In this document: one piece after another, positions 21,932-30,398 of the stretch
How the letters are laid out: every line of letters starts with the position of its first letter
Numbering within the stretch: position 1 is the stretch's first letter
Source: a virus
Length of the DNA: 35,923 nucleotides
Virus record (IMG/VR): IMGVR_UViG_3300022748_000011
Location: 1 to 35,923 of that record
Strand: one strand, 5' to 3'
Program-made: the position numbers and the translations under genes
The notes under the pieces: model-generated
The model's database searches: none
Told to the model about the DNA's origin: nothing
The model's input: only the letters and a program-made list of their open reading frames with translations

Positions 21932-22257
21932 TAGTATCCATCCCCAGGAGTGATGTACACAATCGAAGTTCCACTTGAAGTTGCGCCTGTAAAGTATTGA
22001 TTTACATTAAAAGTAAATACTTCCACACTATTTGCGTTCATCACAATCGTTGAATTTTTAACGGTTACATTTGCGGTTGCGGTTGCAGCAGCAGCCGTAT
22101 CACCATAGCCAATAAAAACAGCAACATTGCCACTATTGTTAATGCGGTATTGAGTTCCACCAATGGTTGTGGACAAGGCTTGTACAGGCGTTGGAGCAGT
22201 AGCCGCTGCCACAAAAGTAACGGTGTTCCCCATCGGGGTAAAAGCCATGATTCCCAT
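21931..22257 (-). CDS. Small beta-rich virion protein, paralogue of the 30069-30398 product
   Basis: 108 residues starting MGIMAFTPMGNTVTFVAAATAPTPVQ and ending FTGATSSGTSIVYITPGDG. It aligns end to end with the 109-residue product encoded 8 kb upstream on the same transcript (MGINAFTKTGNTVTFTAAAT, ...TPGDGV). The pairing fixes the start at 22257. Structural role inferred. Confidence 0.7.
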   Translation of the reverse strand: MGIMAFTPMGNTVTFVAAATAPTPVQALSTTIGGTQYRINNSGNVAVFIGYGDTAAAATATANVTVKNSTIVMNANSVEVFTFNVNQYFTGATSSGTSIVYITPGDGY

Positions 22258-22502
22258 TAGACGATCCTATTCTTTTCTGGTTTCGTGGTCGAGGAGATCT
22301 TGCTATTGTAAGAATCCTCAAAGCAGAACATCGAGCGATAGCCACCAATAGGCACTTGACCCGGCTGCCACTTTTGATGGTTAACAGTATTGTCGGATGG
22401 CTTTTGTGGGCGTATTGCTTTAGCGTTAGACTTCTGAGAATAGTTCAGTTCGTCTGCGCCAGGAAATTTACTCTTGGTCTGCCAATCTTTCGGGTTTCTC
22501 AT
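22257..22502 (-). CDS. Hypothetical small late protein
   Basis: 81 residues, polar, Lys/Asn/Gln/Pro-rich (GADELNYSQKSNAKAIRPQKPSDNTVNHQKWQPGQ) and probably disordered, with PIGGYRSMFCFEDSYNSK near the middle. No family. The stop overlaps the next start (TAATG), and its start lies inside the 75-residue membrane gene. Confidence 0.55.
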   Translation of the reverse strand: MRNPKDWQTKSKFPGADELNYSQKSNAKAIRPQKPSDNTVNHQKWQPGQVPIGGYRSMFCFEDSYNSKISSTTKPEKNRIV

Positions 22503-22695
22503 GGGTTTCTCTCTTTCTAGTATTGAGTAGAAGATAACTGAAAATGCTGAAAAAAGCCATTGTTCCCAGGCGTTCCAGCTGCGGTTCGTACATGGTCCAG
22601 CACGCTAGGCTGAACGATAGGGCGAGTGCCAAAATCACCAGCAAACGGTCTGAGATGACCTTTAATGCTAGGCGAATAAGTGCGATTGCTTCCAT
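22468..22695 (-). CDS. Small membrane protein with two hydrophobic segments
   Basis: 75 residues: IALIRLALKVISDRLLVILALALSFSLACWTM and MAFFSIFSYLLLN, with a charged C-terminus (RKRETHEKPERLADQE). AGGGGA lies five bases before the ATG. Topology and position before the lysis genes suggest a second holin or antiholin. A competing 69-codon frame (22517-22726) overlaps it but lacks such pattern. Confidence 0.65.
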   Translation of the reverse strand: MEAIALIRLALKVISDRLLVILALALSFSLACWTMYEPQLERLGTMAFFSIFSYLLLNTRKRETHEKPERLADQE

Positions 22696-22729
22696 AAATA
22701 TCCCCTGAGAAAGTTAAACAATTCATAGT

Positions 22730-22936
22730 TTAACCCTCATCATCTTCTGTTGCAATAAATCCACTACCCCATTCATCATCACTTATTTTCTGCTTTAATT
22801 TTTCTACATTGATGGCTCGGTCTAGGACTTTGCATTTATCAGTTAAAGATGCCATTGGATCGGACATGACATCCGTTAGCAATCGTTCAATTGCATTTTC
22901 AAGTTCGGGGTTTAGACCTTTTTGCTTTTTACTCAT
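22730..22936 (-). CDS. Hypothetical small acidic helical protein
   Basis: 68 residues from ATG 22936, preferred to a TTG at 22966 that would overlap the ejection-protein gene. NPELENAIERLLTDVMSDPMASLTDKCKVLDRAINVEKLKQKISDDEWGSGF is helical; small proteins of this type occur near ejection and lysis genes of related phages. Function unknown. Confidence 0.65.
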   Translation of the reverse strand: MSKKQKGLNPELENAIERLLTDVMSDPMASLTDKCKVLDRAINVEKLKQKISDDEWGSGFIATEDDEG

Positions 22937-22937
22937 A

Positions 22938-24575
22938 TTAGCGTGCAAAAGGAGTTCCCATGCCAATTGCCAATGCTCTGGCTAGTTCTGGGCTAACTTG
23001 GCGTGTAGTAGGGCTTACGCCCTCTGTAAGCGCTTTTTTAACGGGTTCTGAGTATAGGGCTGCTTGCGCACCTCTAAGACCTCCCAGACCCAATCCAACG
23101 GTAGGAGCTGCCAATAATCCTGAGCCAACACCACCAGCGCCAATCATGTAAGGAATAGTTTTAGCTAAGGTAGATGCCTGAGCTGGCTCACCCTTAATTT
23201 TTTGTAGGTATGCCAATTCTTCGGTTGGCAACATTTCTCTGCCGGGTTTTTGAGCCAAAAAGACTTCTGGCCGTCTGCGGTTAATTGCGTCATACAGTTT
23301 GGCAATGTTAAGACCGCCATCTGGTGTTAGTCCTTTGTGCCTTGCAGCATCAAAAATGTCTTGGTAAACCGTATATTGTTTGCGTAACGCTGCCAAATTA
23401 TCAACAATTTCTTGCCTAGCTTTTTTAACCGCACCACCCCTTGCTGCTTCTGGCATGATGGTTCGTTCAGCTGCTTTATCTACGGCACGCTGAATTTGGT
23501 ATAACACTCTTGCTACATTATCTTTTTCAGCGCTACTTGCATATTCACCCAGAATAGAACGCATTTCGTTATATTCTTTACCTGTAATTTTGCCTTCAAC
23601 ACCACGAATCAAATCAATTAAACGATTGGCTTTTGTGCCTTGAAACATCGTGGTAATAAAGTTTTGATCGGCAACATCCAATAAATCTTTTTGTAATTTA
23701 CGATCTAGCGTTACAACCGTATTGTTTAACACTTCATCGTAGCGGTCTTTAAGCCCTTGTTTAGCAAGACCTAACACTTGCTCGTTAATCTCTTTGCCTT
23801 CACGACCCATAGCGCCAAGCACCGTTTCAGCAATTTTGCGTTCATTGGTTTCGTTAATTTTTTTAACTTGTCCAGCAGTCAACGGCATATAAGTAAAAAG
23901 CTTATCTGCACCTTTTAATACAGGGTTTCCAGTAACTTCTCCTGGAGTAAGTTTGATGCCATATTTGTCTGCCAAACCAACTAGTAAGCGTCTTGATTCT
24001 GACAAATCACCAAGTTTTTCAAGTTGTCTGCCAACCGCTGTTGCAGCTGCTTCACCGGCTGCGCCAGTTGCCATACCAATTGCTGCTCGACCAGCTGCTT
24101 TTTTATAAATATCTTCTTCTGGAGTAGCCTTTACTCCGGATTGAATACCGCCAATCGTAGCCTGTTCAGCCAAGCGCCTTTTTAATGGAGCTTCCATACC
24201 CTTGACTAATCCGGTTGCTTTTCCAGCACCGCCTAACATACCGTATTCGGCAATATCACCGGCAAACTCACCAGCACGAGTAGCCACCGGAAATTGCTTT
24301 TTGTATTGACCTAATTCAGCTGCTTGTTTTTTAGCGGTTTCTGTGCCTAACGCACCGCCTGTGGCTAATTGGGCAGCGCCAACCGCTGTGCTGACTGGCC
24401 GACTAATAGCGCCCACACCAAAAGCTTCTAAGGGCGTGGTTTCTTTTACTTTGGCAACTTTACCTGGGCGACCTAAAGCAGCTCCACCTTCGGTTTCTTG
24501 AAAGGTAGTGCGCTCCGGGGTTTTTTCCCGGTCAATTTTGCGTAATGCTTCAAGTTCCGCTCTTAGGTCCGCCAT
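22938..24575 (-). CDS. Internal virion (ejection) protein
   Basis: 545 residues. The N-terminal 190 are Ala/Gly-rich with alternating amphipathic and weakly hydrophobic helices (PVSTAVGAAQLATGGALG, AAGRAAIGMATGAAGEAAATAVG). The middle (190-440) is a charged helical body, and the C-terminus (460-500) has a Gly-rich hydrophobic stretch (PYMIGAGGVGSGLLAAPTVGLGLGGLRGAQ) able to insert in membranes. This is the style of podovirus pilot proteins that exit the capsid and form a channel for DNA. No lytic transglycosylase motif seen. Confidence 0.65.
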   Translation of the reverse strand: MADLRAELEALRKIDREKTPERTTFQETEGGAALGRPGKVAKVKETTPLEAFGVGAISRPVSTAVGAAQLATGGALGTETAKKQAAELGQYKKQFPVATRAGEFAGDIAEYGMLGGAGKATGLVKGMEAPLKRRLAEQATIGGIQSGVKATPEEDIYKKAAGRAAIGMATGAAGEAAATAVGRQLEKLGDLSESRRLLVGLADKYGIKLTPGEVTGNPVLKGADKLFTYMPLTAGQVKKINETNERKIAETVLGAMGREGKEINEQVLGLAKQGLKDRYDEVLNNTVVTLDRKLQKDLLDVADQNFITTMFQGTKANRLIDLIRGVEGKITGKEYNEMRSILGEYASSAEKDNVARVLYQIQRAVDKAAERTIMPEAARGGAVKKARQEIVDNLAALRKQYTVYQDIFDAARHKGLTPDGGLNIAKLYDAINRRRPEVFLAQKPGREMLPTEELAYLQKIKGEPAQASTLAKTIPYMIGAGGVGSGLLAAPTVGLGLGGLRGAQAALYSEPVKKALTEGVSPTTRQVSPELARALAIGMGTPFAR

Positions 24576-25824
24576 GTTTTTTCCTTAAATCTTCAAGTTC
24601 TTTCAACTCTTGTTCGCTTAATGCTTCACTTGGCATTTCAGCTGTGCTTTGTCCGGTAACCGCTTGCCTACGGAAACTTGGCGCTATTGGTTGTGGCATA
24701 TTAACAATTCGATCACGATATTCATCTGAAATACGCTTGGTTTCAGCCCAACCCAAAGCTTCTTCATTAATTGCATCAAACAAAGCACGAACCTTACTTT
24801 GAATAGTTGCAACACTATCATCTCGTAATGGCAAGAATCCTCTGTTTCGTGCAAATTCTTGTACGGTAACCGTTGCACCAGAACGCAGTTTTAACTCTTT
24901 AGAACTAATGTTTTGTAATAAAGACAAGGTTTGTTTTGCAGCATCACTTTGATAATACTGAGCCGCTGCCAATGGAATATTACCGCCAAACACTCCAAAT
25001 ACACCAACTTCATCCTTGACTAAATCAACCATCTTGGATAAAGCTGATAAGTCTTGCATTAAAGCAATATTAGCGCCTACTTCTTTTTCTAATTTTTCAG
25101 ACATTTTTCCAACACCGGACTTCGATGCTAGTTTCTCGGCTTCGCTAATTGATTTGCCAATATCTTGAATATATTTATAAGTTAATTCAGCACCTAATTT
25201 TTTATAAGTTGCTTCTAAAAATGGACTTCCAGCTTTAGCAAGAGCCAATTCCATTTCAATTCGTGATGTAGCCAAGTCATACGGCATTTTTTTAATAGCT
25301 GCTTCAAATTCACGCTGAATTTGCTCTTGTTTAGCTTTCATGGATTGAAAGTTTTTTTCAAATTCCAATTGCTGTTGCTTGATGTAATCTTTTTTACCTT
25401 GTTGGTATCCGGCCATCATTCCGGACATAGCATTAATAGAGTTAAGAGCAGACTGTTTGCCACCAGTATTACCTAAAGTTTGGCCAATCACACCAATTAA
25501 GCTTCCAAGGGTAGCCATACCAATTAAAGTATCTTCATTAGGCTTAAATTCTGGTAATGGTGCAGCTTCCAAAGCTAGTTTTCTAGCCATGTCTGCTTGT
25601 TCGTATTTTTTTGATTCTTCTAAAGCGTATTTACCTTTGGCTTCAGCTTCTTTTACCGGTTTTTCTAAAGCCGCTTTCTTTTCTTCTTCTAAAGCACCTA
25701 AACGCTCTTGGGCAGCTTCTGATTCAAGTTGCCTAATTTCCGAAGATGATTTGGCTTTACCGGATCTACTAAGCAGATCGGTTGATTTGGTAGTTACACC
25801 TAACGCTTTATTAAGTTCAGACAT
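24550..25824 (-). CDS. Internal virion protein, coiled-coil
   Basis: 424 residues, largely helical: SEIRQLESEAAQERLGALEEEKKAALEKPVKEAEAKGK (about 28-65) and YIKQQQLEFEKNFQSMKAKQEQIQREFEAAIKK (about 145-180) are coiled coils around a Gly/Met-rich segment (TLIGMATLGSLIGVIGQTLG). Overlaps its neighbours by 26 bases and by TAATG. Located among other large ejection-type proteins, so probably part of the internal core or ejected channel. Confidence 0.6.
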   Translation of the reverse strand: MSELNKALGVTTKSTDLLSRSGKAKSSSEIRQLESEAAQERLGALEEEKKAALEKPVKEAEAKGKYALEESKKYEQADMARKLALEAAPLPEFKPNEDTLIGMATLGSLIGVIGQTLGNTGGKQSALNSINAMSGMMAGYQQGKKDYIKQQQLEFEKNFQSMKAKQEQIQREFEAAIKKMPYDLATSRIEMELALAKAGSPFLEATYKKLGAELTYKYIQDIGKSISEAEKLASKSGVGKMSEKLEKEVGANIALMQDLSALSKMVDLVKDEVGVFGVFGGNIPLAAAQYYQSDAAKQTLSLLQNISSKELKLRSGATVTVQEFARNRGFLPLRDDSVATIQSKVRALFDAINEEALGWAETKRISDEYRDRIVNMPQPIAPSFRRQAVTGQSTAEMPSEALSEQELKELEDLRKKHGGPKSGT

Positions 25825-26870
25825 TATGCGGTCCTAACAGTTGATGCGCCTGTAATAAATGGTGCTAATAATTGTGCTAATTGTCCATAGAATTGTTGAT
25901 TAGCAGTACCAATGGCACGATCAGCTTCTAAGCCTGTTTTAATAGCGCCCATTGCATAGTTGTCACCAATTTGAGTAACACGCAACCCTAAATTAAATTG
26001 ATTTTCTAATAATAGGTTACGAAGATTGGCCAATTGGGTTTGCATCTGAGCAGCGCCAACACCGCCACGAGTGGCAACGCCTTGTGCCATTTGCGCTTGA
26101 GCAGCTTGTAAGGCTTGTTGACTGGCTGCGCTTAGTTCTCCACGCTGTGCTGCGCCTGTTAATTGTGCGCCAGCTTCTTGATAAGGTTTGCCAATTGCTG
26201 CCAATTCACCACGAGCAGCTTGAGCTTGTTGACCAGCTTGGCGGGTACGAGCAACATTTTGCGCTGTTAATCCACCCATTAAAGCAGTTCCAAGACCAAG
26301 ACGAGTTAAGTCTTTTGGTGACAATCCTAACTTCTCGTACCATGCTTTTTCACCAGCTTGCGGAGGTGTAACCACTCCTGGAGATACTGGAGGAACTCCC
26401 GCAGCAGCCAATTCATATTGATCTCGACCCGCTGGCAAACCACGCCCAAACTCAGCAGCCGTTGGTGCTGCACCGCCATAAAAACCGCCAGGCTGCGCTT
26501 CAACATCGTAACTAGAAACTGGAACTTCAGGAGCAGCGGGAAACATTTCAGGCGTATATGTTGGATATACTTCTGCAAACTGTTGAGGTGTTGGCGCTTC
26601 TCCACCGTAATAACCACCTGGTTGCGCTTCAACATCACCACCGTAGCTACCGCCATAATCACCGCCACCGTAGTCACCACCGTAATCTTCAAATTCTGGT
26701 AAACCCGTATCAGGGTTAATTGTGCCTGATCCACCTCTGCGCTTGAGTAAAGCGGCTTCTTTAGGGGTGATGTGAGCAAGGACAGTATCTCTGCCACGAC
26801 CTTGAGAACGGATTAATTCTGCCAATGCGGGCAAATCCGCTTTCAGAGATTTCATTAGTAATTTACTCAT
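25824..26870 (-). CDS. Internal virion protein with Gly/Tyr-rich repeats
   Basis: 348 residues. After a helical start, 62-90 carries GGDYGGGDYGGSYGG-type repeats. DVEAQPGGYYGGEAPTPQQF (about 79) recurs as DVEAQPGGFYGGAAPTAAEF (about 122), an internal duplication. The C-terminal half is Ala/Gln-rich helix (RQAGQQAQAARGELAAIG, SAASQQALQAAQAQMAQG). Likely an ejected or core protein; low-complexity repeats may mediate phase-like packing in the head. Confidence 0.6.
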   Translation of the reverse strand: MSKLLMKSLKADLPALAELIRSQGRGRDTVLAHITPKEAALLKRRGGSGTINPDTGLPEFEDYGGDYGGGDYGGSYGGDVEAQPGGYYGGEAPTPQQFAEVYPTYTPEMFPAAPEVPVSSYDVEAQPGGFYGGAAPTAAEFGRGLPAGRDQYELAAAGVPPVSPGVVTPPQAGEKAWYEKLGLSPKDLTRLGLGTALMGGLTAQNVARTRQAGQQAQAARGELAAIGKPYQEAGAQLTGAAQRGELSAASQQALQAAQAQMAQGVATRGGVGAAQMQTQLANLRNLLLENQFNLGLRVTQIGDNYAMGAIKTGLEADRAIGTANQQFYGQLAQLLAPFITGASTVRTA

Positions 26871-27751
26871 TATTCACTCCCTGTTTCGTCTTTCACCCGT
26901 AGTGATGCAATATTCCATACTGGTCTGCTATATTTATCTCCACCTCCAGGGCTTTCAATTGGTGCGCCAGGTTCACCGCTACCTATTCTTAATGCTTGAC
27001 CTAATGCAGAGCTTCCAGGAGCAACTAATCCAGCTTGACCTGGAATACCGCCACTTGGAGATTCTCCATAAACAAATTCTCGTGATGTTGGAGCATTTGG
27101 AGCAAATAAACTAGAAACACCATAACCAACGGCAGTACCGCCAACTTGTCTAGCAATATCTTCACCAATTGAAGTATCTTCTCCAGATGGAAAAAACTCA
27201 CTAGTGATTCCAGAAGTTAAACCGCCAATAGCTCCACCTCGTAACATTGGTTCTAATCCTTGACCACGCAAACCAGCGCCAGTAATGCCTGAAGCAACAC
27301 CGCCTGGTATCGGTCCATATTCTGATCCAACGCCAGCACCAACTGCGCCTGTAGCACCACCAATTAAAGCTCCCGTAATGGGATCACGACCTTGTGCAGC
27401 GGATGTTGCTCCACCTCTAGCTGCTCCTAACGCAGCGCCCTTTTCAATTGCAGTTAATCCTGTCGCAGCTTCTCCTGAAGCTCCACCAGCAGCTAATCCA
27501 CTTCCTGTAGTTTCCCATGCCAATCCTGTGGCGGGGTTAATCGCACCAGCAGCGCCTTCTGCGGCAGCAGCTCCACCCGCAATTTCACCCGCAGCGATAC
27601 CGCCTTCTGCGGCAGCGGCAACTTCAGCGGCAGCGGCTTCTCCGCCAACTTCCGCAACGGCTGGTAAAACCTCTGGAGCTACAATTGCAACTACAACAAT
27701 AGCAACAACGGCTACTACAGCAGCTATTCCACCACCACCACCTCCGCACAT
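26870..27751 (-). CDS. Gly/Ala-rich probable ejection/pore protein
   Basis: 293 residues. Starts MCGGGGGG, then a strong hydrophobic helix (IAAVVAVVAIVVVAIVAPEVL), then an extreme Ala/Gly/Glu-rich region to about 130 with GxxxG-like spacing (ALIGGATGAVGAGVGSEYG). The C-terminus is Pro/Gly/Ser-rich. Cys2 next to glycines and a membrane helix suggests a membrane-inserting DNA-ejection protein. Not an enzyme. Confidence 0.6.
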   Translation of the reverse strand: MCGGGGGGIAAVVAVVAIVVVAIVAPEVLPAVAEVGGEAAAAEVAAAAEGGIAAGEIAGGAAAAEGAAGAINPATGLAWETTGSGLAAGGASGEAATGLTAIEKGAALGAARGGATSAAQGRDPITGALIGGATGAVGAGVGSEYGPIPGGVASGITGAGLRGQGLEPMLRGGAIGGLTSGITSEFFPSGEDTSIGEDIARQVGGTAVGYGVSSLFAPNAPTSREFVYGESPSGGIPGQAGLVAPGSSALGQALRIGSGEPGAPIESPGGGDKYSRPVWNIASLRVKDETGSE

Positions 27752-27760
27752 AGCGTTCTC

Positions 27761-28201
27761 CTAATGCAAATGTTTAACTGTGTTAAACCCAACAGTTTTA
27801 TATCCAAGATGGGTGTAAAACTTTTGAGTTTTTTCAATATCTACCGCAGTCGTTTGACCAATACAAATATCATCCACGCCTTTTTCAATAGACCATTCTT
27901 CAAAAGCATGAATTAACCGTAAAGCAGCCCTAGAACCACGATACTCTGGCAATACATAAAATCCCATGTCGGTTGATTTTTGGCGATCACTAAAAAAATA
28001 ACGCTGTGTCATGCCAGCAATAAAACCAATCAATTTGTTGTCTAACTCGGCTAAAAACACCACGCCATTGGGCAACAAAGTCATTAAACGGATTTGTTCT
28101 TTATTAGGCTTGGCTTGGCTAAAGTCTGCTTCACCAATCATTTTTTCAATGAGCTGGTAAAACTCCTCAAACCGATCATCCGTTAATTTGACTATTTTCA
28201 T
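27761..28201 (-). CDS. GNAT-family N-acetyltransferase
   Basis: 146 residues. GNAT order is visible: LAELDNKLIGFIAGM (strands 2-3), MGFYVLPEYRGSRAALRLIHAFEEWS (strand 4 and the acetyl-CoA pyrophosphate loop R-G-S-R-A-A, a variant of R/QxxGxA), and QKFYTHLGYKTVGF at the C-terminus. It sits between structural genes with an ATGA overlap, so it is made late. Target may be a virion protein N-terminus or lysine; unknown. Confidence 0.85.
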   Translation of the reverse strand: MKIVKLTDDRFEEFYQLIEKMIGEADFSQAKPNKEQIRLMTLLPNGVVFLAELDNKLIGFIAGMTQRYFFSDRQKSTDMGFYVLPEYRGSRAALRLIHAFEEWSIEKGVDDICIGQTTAVDIEKTQKFYTHLGYKTVGFNTVKHLH

Positions 28202-28569
28202 AGACCCTCATCTTTAATCATTTGGGCTAGCTTTCCAGCAGAAACCACTCCAGCAAGCATTTTGTAGTCTGGTTGAGGTGGAGCTTCATTTGGAAGCATT
28301 AAACCTTCTTTAACAGCCATTTGAATCAACATGGGGTACAAGGATTTATCTTTAATTGCCATCATCGCCATTTCACCAGCTCTAATTAGTTGATCTGGCT
28401 GAATATTGTTGGCTTGCATGATTTGTTTTAGCTGAGTAATAGCGCCTTCAACTTTAGGATCTTTTTTTGGTTTACCTTTTCGTTTAATAAGGTCCATCAT
28501 TTCAGCATCTTGTTGCGGTGCAACAAAAGCCGATTTTTCTTGGGGTGGGGAAAGAGGTTTTTGGTCCAT
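28198..28569 (-). CDS. Hypothetical late protein
   Basis: 123 residues. A Pro/Gln/Lys-rich start (PLSPPQEKSAFVAPQQDAEMMDLIKRKGKPKKD), then helices (GAITQLKQIMQANNIQPDQLIRAGEMAMMAIKDKSLYPMLIQMAVKEG) and a helical end. Ends by overlap with the acetyltransferase start. Possible substrate or partner of it, given the coupling; no family known to me. Confidence 0.6.
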   Translation of the reverse strand: MDQKPLSPPQEKSAFVAPQQDAEMMDLIKRKGKPKKDPKVEGAITQLKQIMQANNIQPDQLIRAGEMAMMAIKDKSLYPMLIQMAVKEGLMLPNEAPPQPDYKMLAGVVSAGKLAQMIKDEGL

Positions 28570-28570
28570 A

Positions 28571-28912
28571 TTAATTAAGGTCTAGGGCAGCAGCAATTTG
28601 TTGATGAATATAAAGGTGTGAAGCGATCCAATCATAGAAATCCTCCTCGTTATTCCAGTCCACATCGAGCATATTAAAGGGATTATTTAGCCCTAGCAAG
28701 CTCGAAAAGGCTTGGTGTTCGACCTGGTGAGCCAATAACCAGTCATCTAAGTTGTCTGTAGAAGCATCGGTAATGGGATAAATGGGTACTGGGATGCCTT
28801 TATCCTGGAAAGTTTCTTGAAACAGCTTATGTTGAGTGCCATTCTCAAAAAGAAAGTCTTGGAGAGAATCTACATCTCCAAATTTCACGATTGAGAGGGT
28901 TTCCATGTTCAT
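28571..28912 (-). CDS. Hypothetical acidic late protein
   Basis: 113 residues, acidic. Two similar blocks: QDFLFENGTQHKLFQETF (about 18-35) and DDWLLAHQVEHQAFSSLLG (about 56-74), then EDFYDWIASHLYIHQQIAAALDL, each a D/E-W/F-(x)-H pattern, suggesting a three-fold repeated helical motif. ATG at 28906 is an alternative start; no strong ribosome site, so translation may be coupled to the gene before. Function unknown. Confidence 0.6.
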   Translation of the reverse strand: MNMETLSIVKFGDVDSLQDFLFENGTQHKLFQETFQDKGIPVPIYPITDASTDNLDDWLLAHQVEHQAFSSLLGLNNPFNMLDVDWNNEEDFYDWIASHLYIHQQIAAALDLN

Positions 28913-28914
28913 AA

Positions 28915-29094
28915 TTAGTGGATTTTGAAGGCAATCGCAGCCAAAGAAGCCACAATAAAGCCCGCAGAAGCGATCAATATGGTTTCAATCCGCTTTAAGC
29001 GGGCGCAAATACTGTCATAACGAATCTCACACACCGCTTCATGGGTGTTTAGTTTCGCTCGTGTTTCGTCAATTAAAAATTGTGTGGTTTCCAT
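28915..29094 (-). CDS. Small helical membrane protein, XhlA/holin-like
   Basis: 59 residues, too short for many gene callers. A helical region HEAVCEIRYDSICARLKRIE is followed by one membrane helix (TILIASAGFIVASLAAIAF), the layout of XhlA-type haemolysin/holin helpers. ATG overlaps the stop of the fibre gene (TAATG), and its stop lies just before the next ATG. It would form a lysis or membrane factor separate from the lysis genes near 21 kb. Confidence 0.7.
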   Translation of the reverse strand: METTQFLIDETRAKLNTHEAVCEIRYDSICARLKRIETILIASAGFIVASLAAIAFKIH

Positions 29095-30065
29095 TAGAAG
29101 CTACCCGAAGTTCCGTTTCTACCTGGCACAAATGAGATGATGAACCAGTTAGATCCATCTGATTGCACTTGCACCGCATCAAATTGTCTAGCCAAAACCT
29201 CAGTTGTAAACGAATCAATCGTTTGCGATGAAGTAGTGGCTATAGTTACTACATTAGCAGAGCTATCAATTTTCTTGATAGCATAAGTTCTTCCAGTTGC
29301 GCCAACCGATGTTGGCAAAGTAATGGTGACATTTCCTGTAGCAGCGTTAGCTAAAACGGTGCAATCCGTTAATGTAACGGTGTAGTTTGATGTTTTAGTG
29401 GTTAAGGCTTTATTAAATCCGTTAACCGTCAAATTATTAAGAGTTAAATTTCCTACTGATGTTGTTGTACTGCCAAGGGTTACAGTCGTATTTCCCAGGG
29501 TAGCAGAGGAGTTAGCAAGATAGCTATTAGGAAAGGTAGCAGCAACGGAAGCAATATTAGCATTTTGTAATGTTAGATTTCCAACGGTAGTGGCAGTATT
29601 TCCAAGACCAATGGTAGTGTTACCAATGGTAATGTTGCCGTTAGTGATTGCAGTATTGGATATGGCAATAACTACATTGGCTGCTGTGGTTACACGACCT
29701 TTAGCATCTACCGTAACTTGGCTAACAGTTGTTGCATTGCCGTAGATACCCGCAACAACCCCAGAAGTGTTGAGCGTAGGATTAGGATAAGTGCCAGTAA
29801 GGTCACCGCCAGCAGCGCCACCAGGAGAAACACCACTAATCGTAACATTAGCTGCACTTGTAATTTGTCCTTGAGCATTGACGGTTACCTGAGAAACAGT
29901 TGTTGCATTGCCATAAATTCCAGCCGTTACTGTGGTATTTGCAATGGAAATTGTTCCATTGGATGTAATTGGACCGCCAGTTAACCCAGTACCAGTATTG
30001 ACCTGAGTTACTGTTCCTGTACCGCCACCTCCACCGCCAACACTTGTAACGACCTTGAGAACCAT
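29094..30065 (-). CDS. Tail fibre/appendage protein with repeats
   Basis: 323 residues. Gly/Thr-rich start ([35 protein letters not shown]), then [27 protein letters not shown] repeated as [27 protein letters not shown], with [12 protein letters not shown] between, a pattern of phage fibre shafts. Then a [18 protein letters not shown] segment shared with the 157-residue fibre gene, and a C-terminal beta domain ([27 protein letters not shown]). A trimeric fibre is likely. Confidence 0.75.
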   Translation of the reverse strand: MVLKVVTSVGGGGGGTGTVTQVNTGTGLTGGPITSNGTISIANTTVTAGIYGNATTVSQVTVNAQGQITSAANVTISGVSPGGAAGGDLTGTYPNPTLNTSGVVAGIYGNATTVSQVTVDAKGRVTTAANVVIAISNTAITNGNITIGNTTIGLGNTATTVGNLTLQNANIASVAATFPNSYLANSSATLGNTTVTLGSTTTSVGNLTLNNLTVNGFNKALTTKTSNYTVTLTDCTVLANAATGNVTITLPTSVGATGRTYAIKKIDSSANVVTIATTSSQTIDSFTTEVLARQFDAVQVQSDGSNWFIISFVPGRNGTSGSF

Positions 30066-30068
30066 GTT

Positions 30069-30398
30069 TTACACTCCATCGCCAGGGGTCACATAAATAA
30101 CCGCAGTACCGCTTGCCGTTGCACCAGTAAAATACGCATTGGGTACAAAAGTCAAGATCTCATCTGTTCCAGCCAATAAAGGAAAAGCGGACTGAGAACT
30201 AGTCACTTGAACCGCAGAAGCAGTAGCATTAGTAGAATCTGTGCCATAACCCAAAAATACGGTGACATTACCAGCATTGATGATCCGATATTGATTACCA
30301 CCTAAAGTGGTTGATGAACATTGAACTGGGGTAGGCGCAGTTGCAGCAGCCGTAAAAGTGACTGTGTTACCTGTTTTGGTAAAGGCATTAATTCCCAT
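30069..30398 (-). CDS. Small beta-rich virion protein, paralogue of the 21931-22257 product
   Basis: 109 residues, MGINAFTKTGNTVTFTAAAT through YFTGATASGTAVIYVTPGDGV, matching the 108-residue protein over its whole length. A strong ribosome site (GGAGGTG) lies four to six bases before the ATG, inside the end of the upstream gene. Probably a virion surface or fibre-joint subunit. Confidence 0.75.
   Translation of the reverse strand: MGINAFTKTGNTVTFTAAATAPTPVQCSSTTLGGNQYRIINAGNVTVFLGYGTDSTNATASAVQVTSSQSAFPLLAGTDEILTFVPNAYFTGATASGTAVIYVTPGDGV

Noticed and set aside
22517-22726. 69-codon minus-strand ORF overlapping the 75-residue membrane gene
   Set aside because: GAGGG lies nine bases upstream, so initiation is conceivable, but the other frame has clear membrane segments and a better ribosome site; this frame shows no recognisable pattern.
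27285-27764. 159-codon plus-strand ORF, Ala/Pro-rich
   Set aside because: It is the complement of the Gly/Ala-rich virion gene; long open antisense frames arise from GC-biased Gly/Ala codons. No ribosome site or context.
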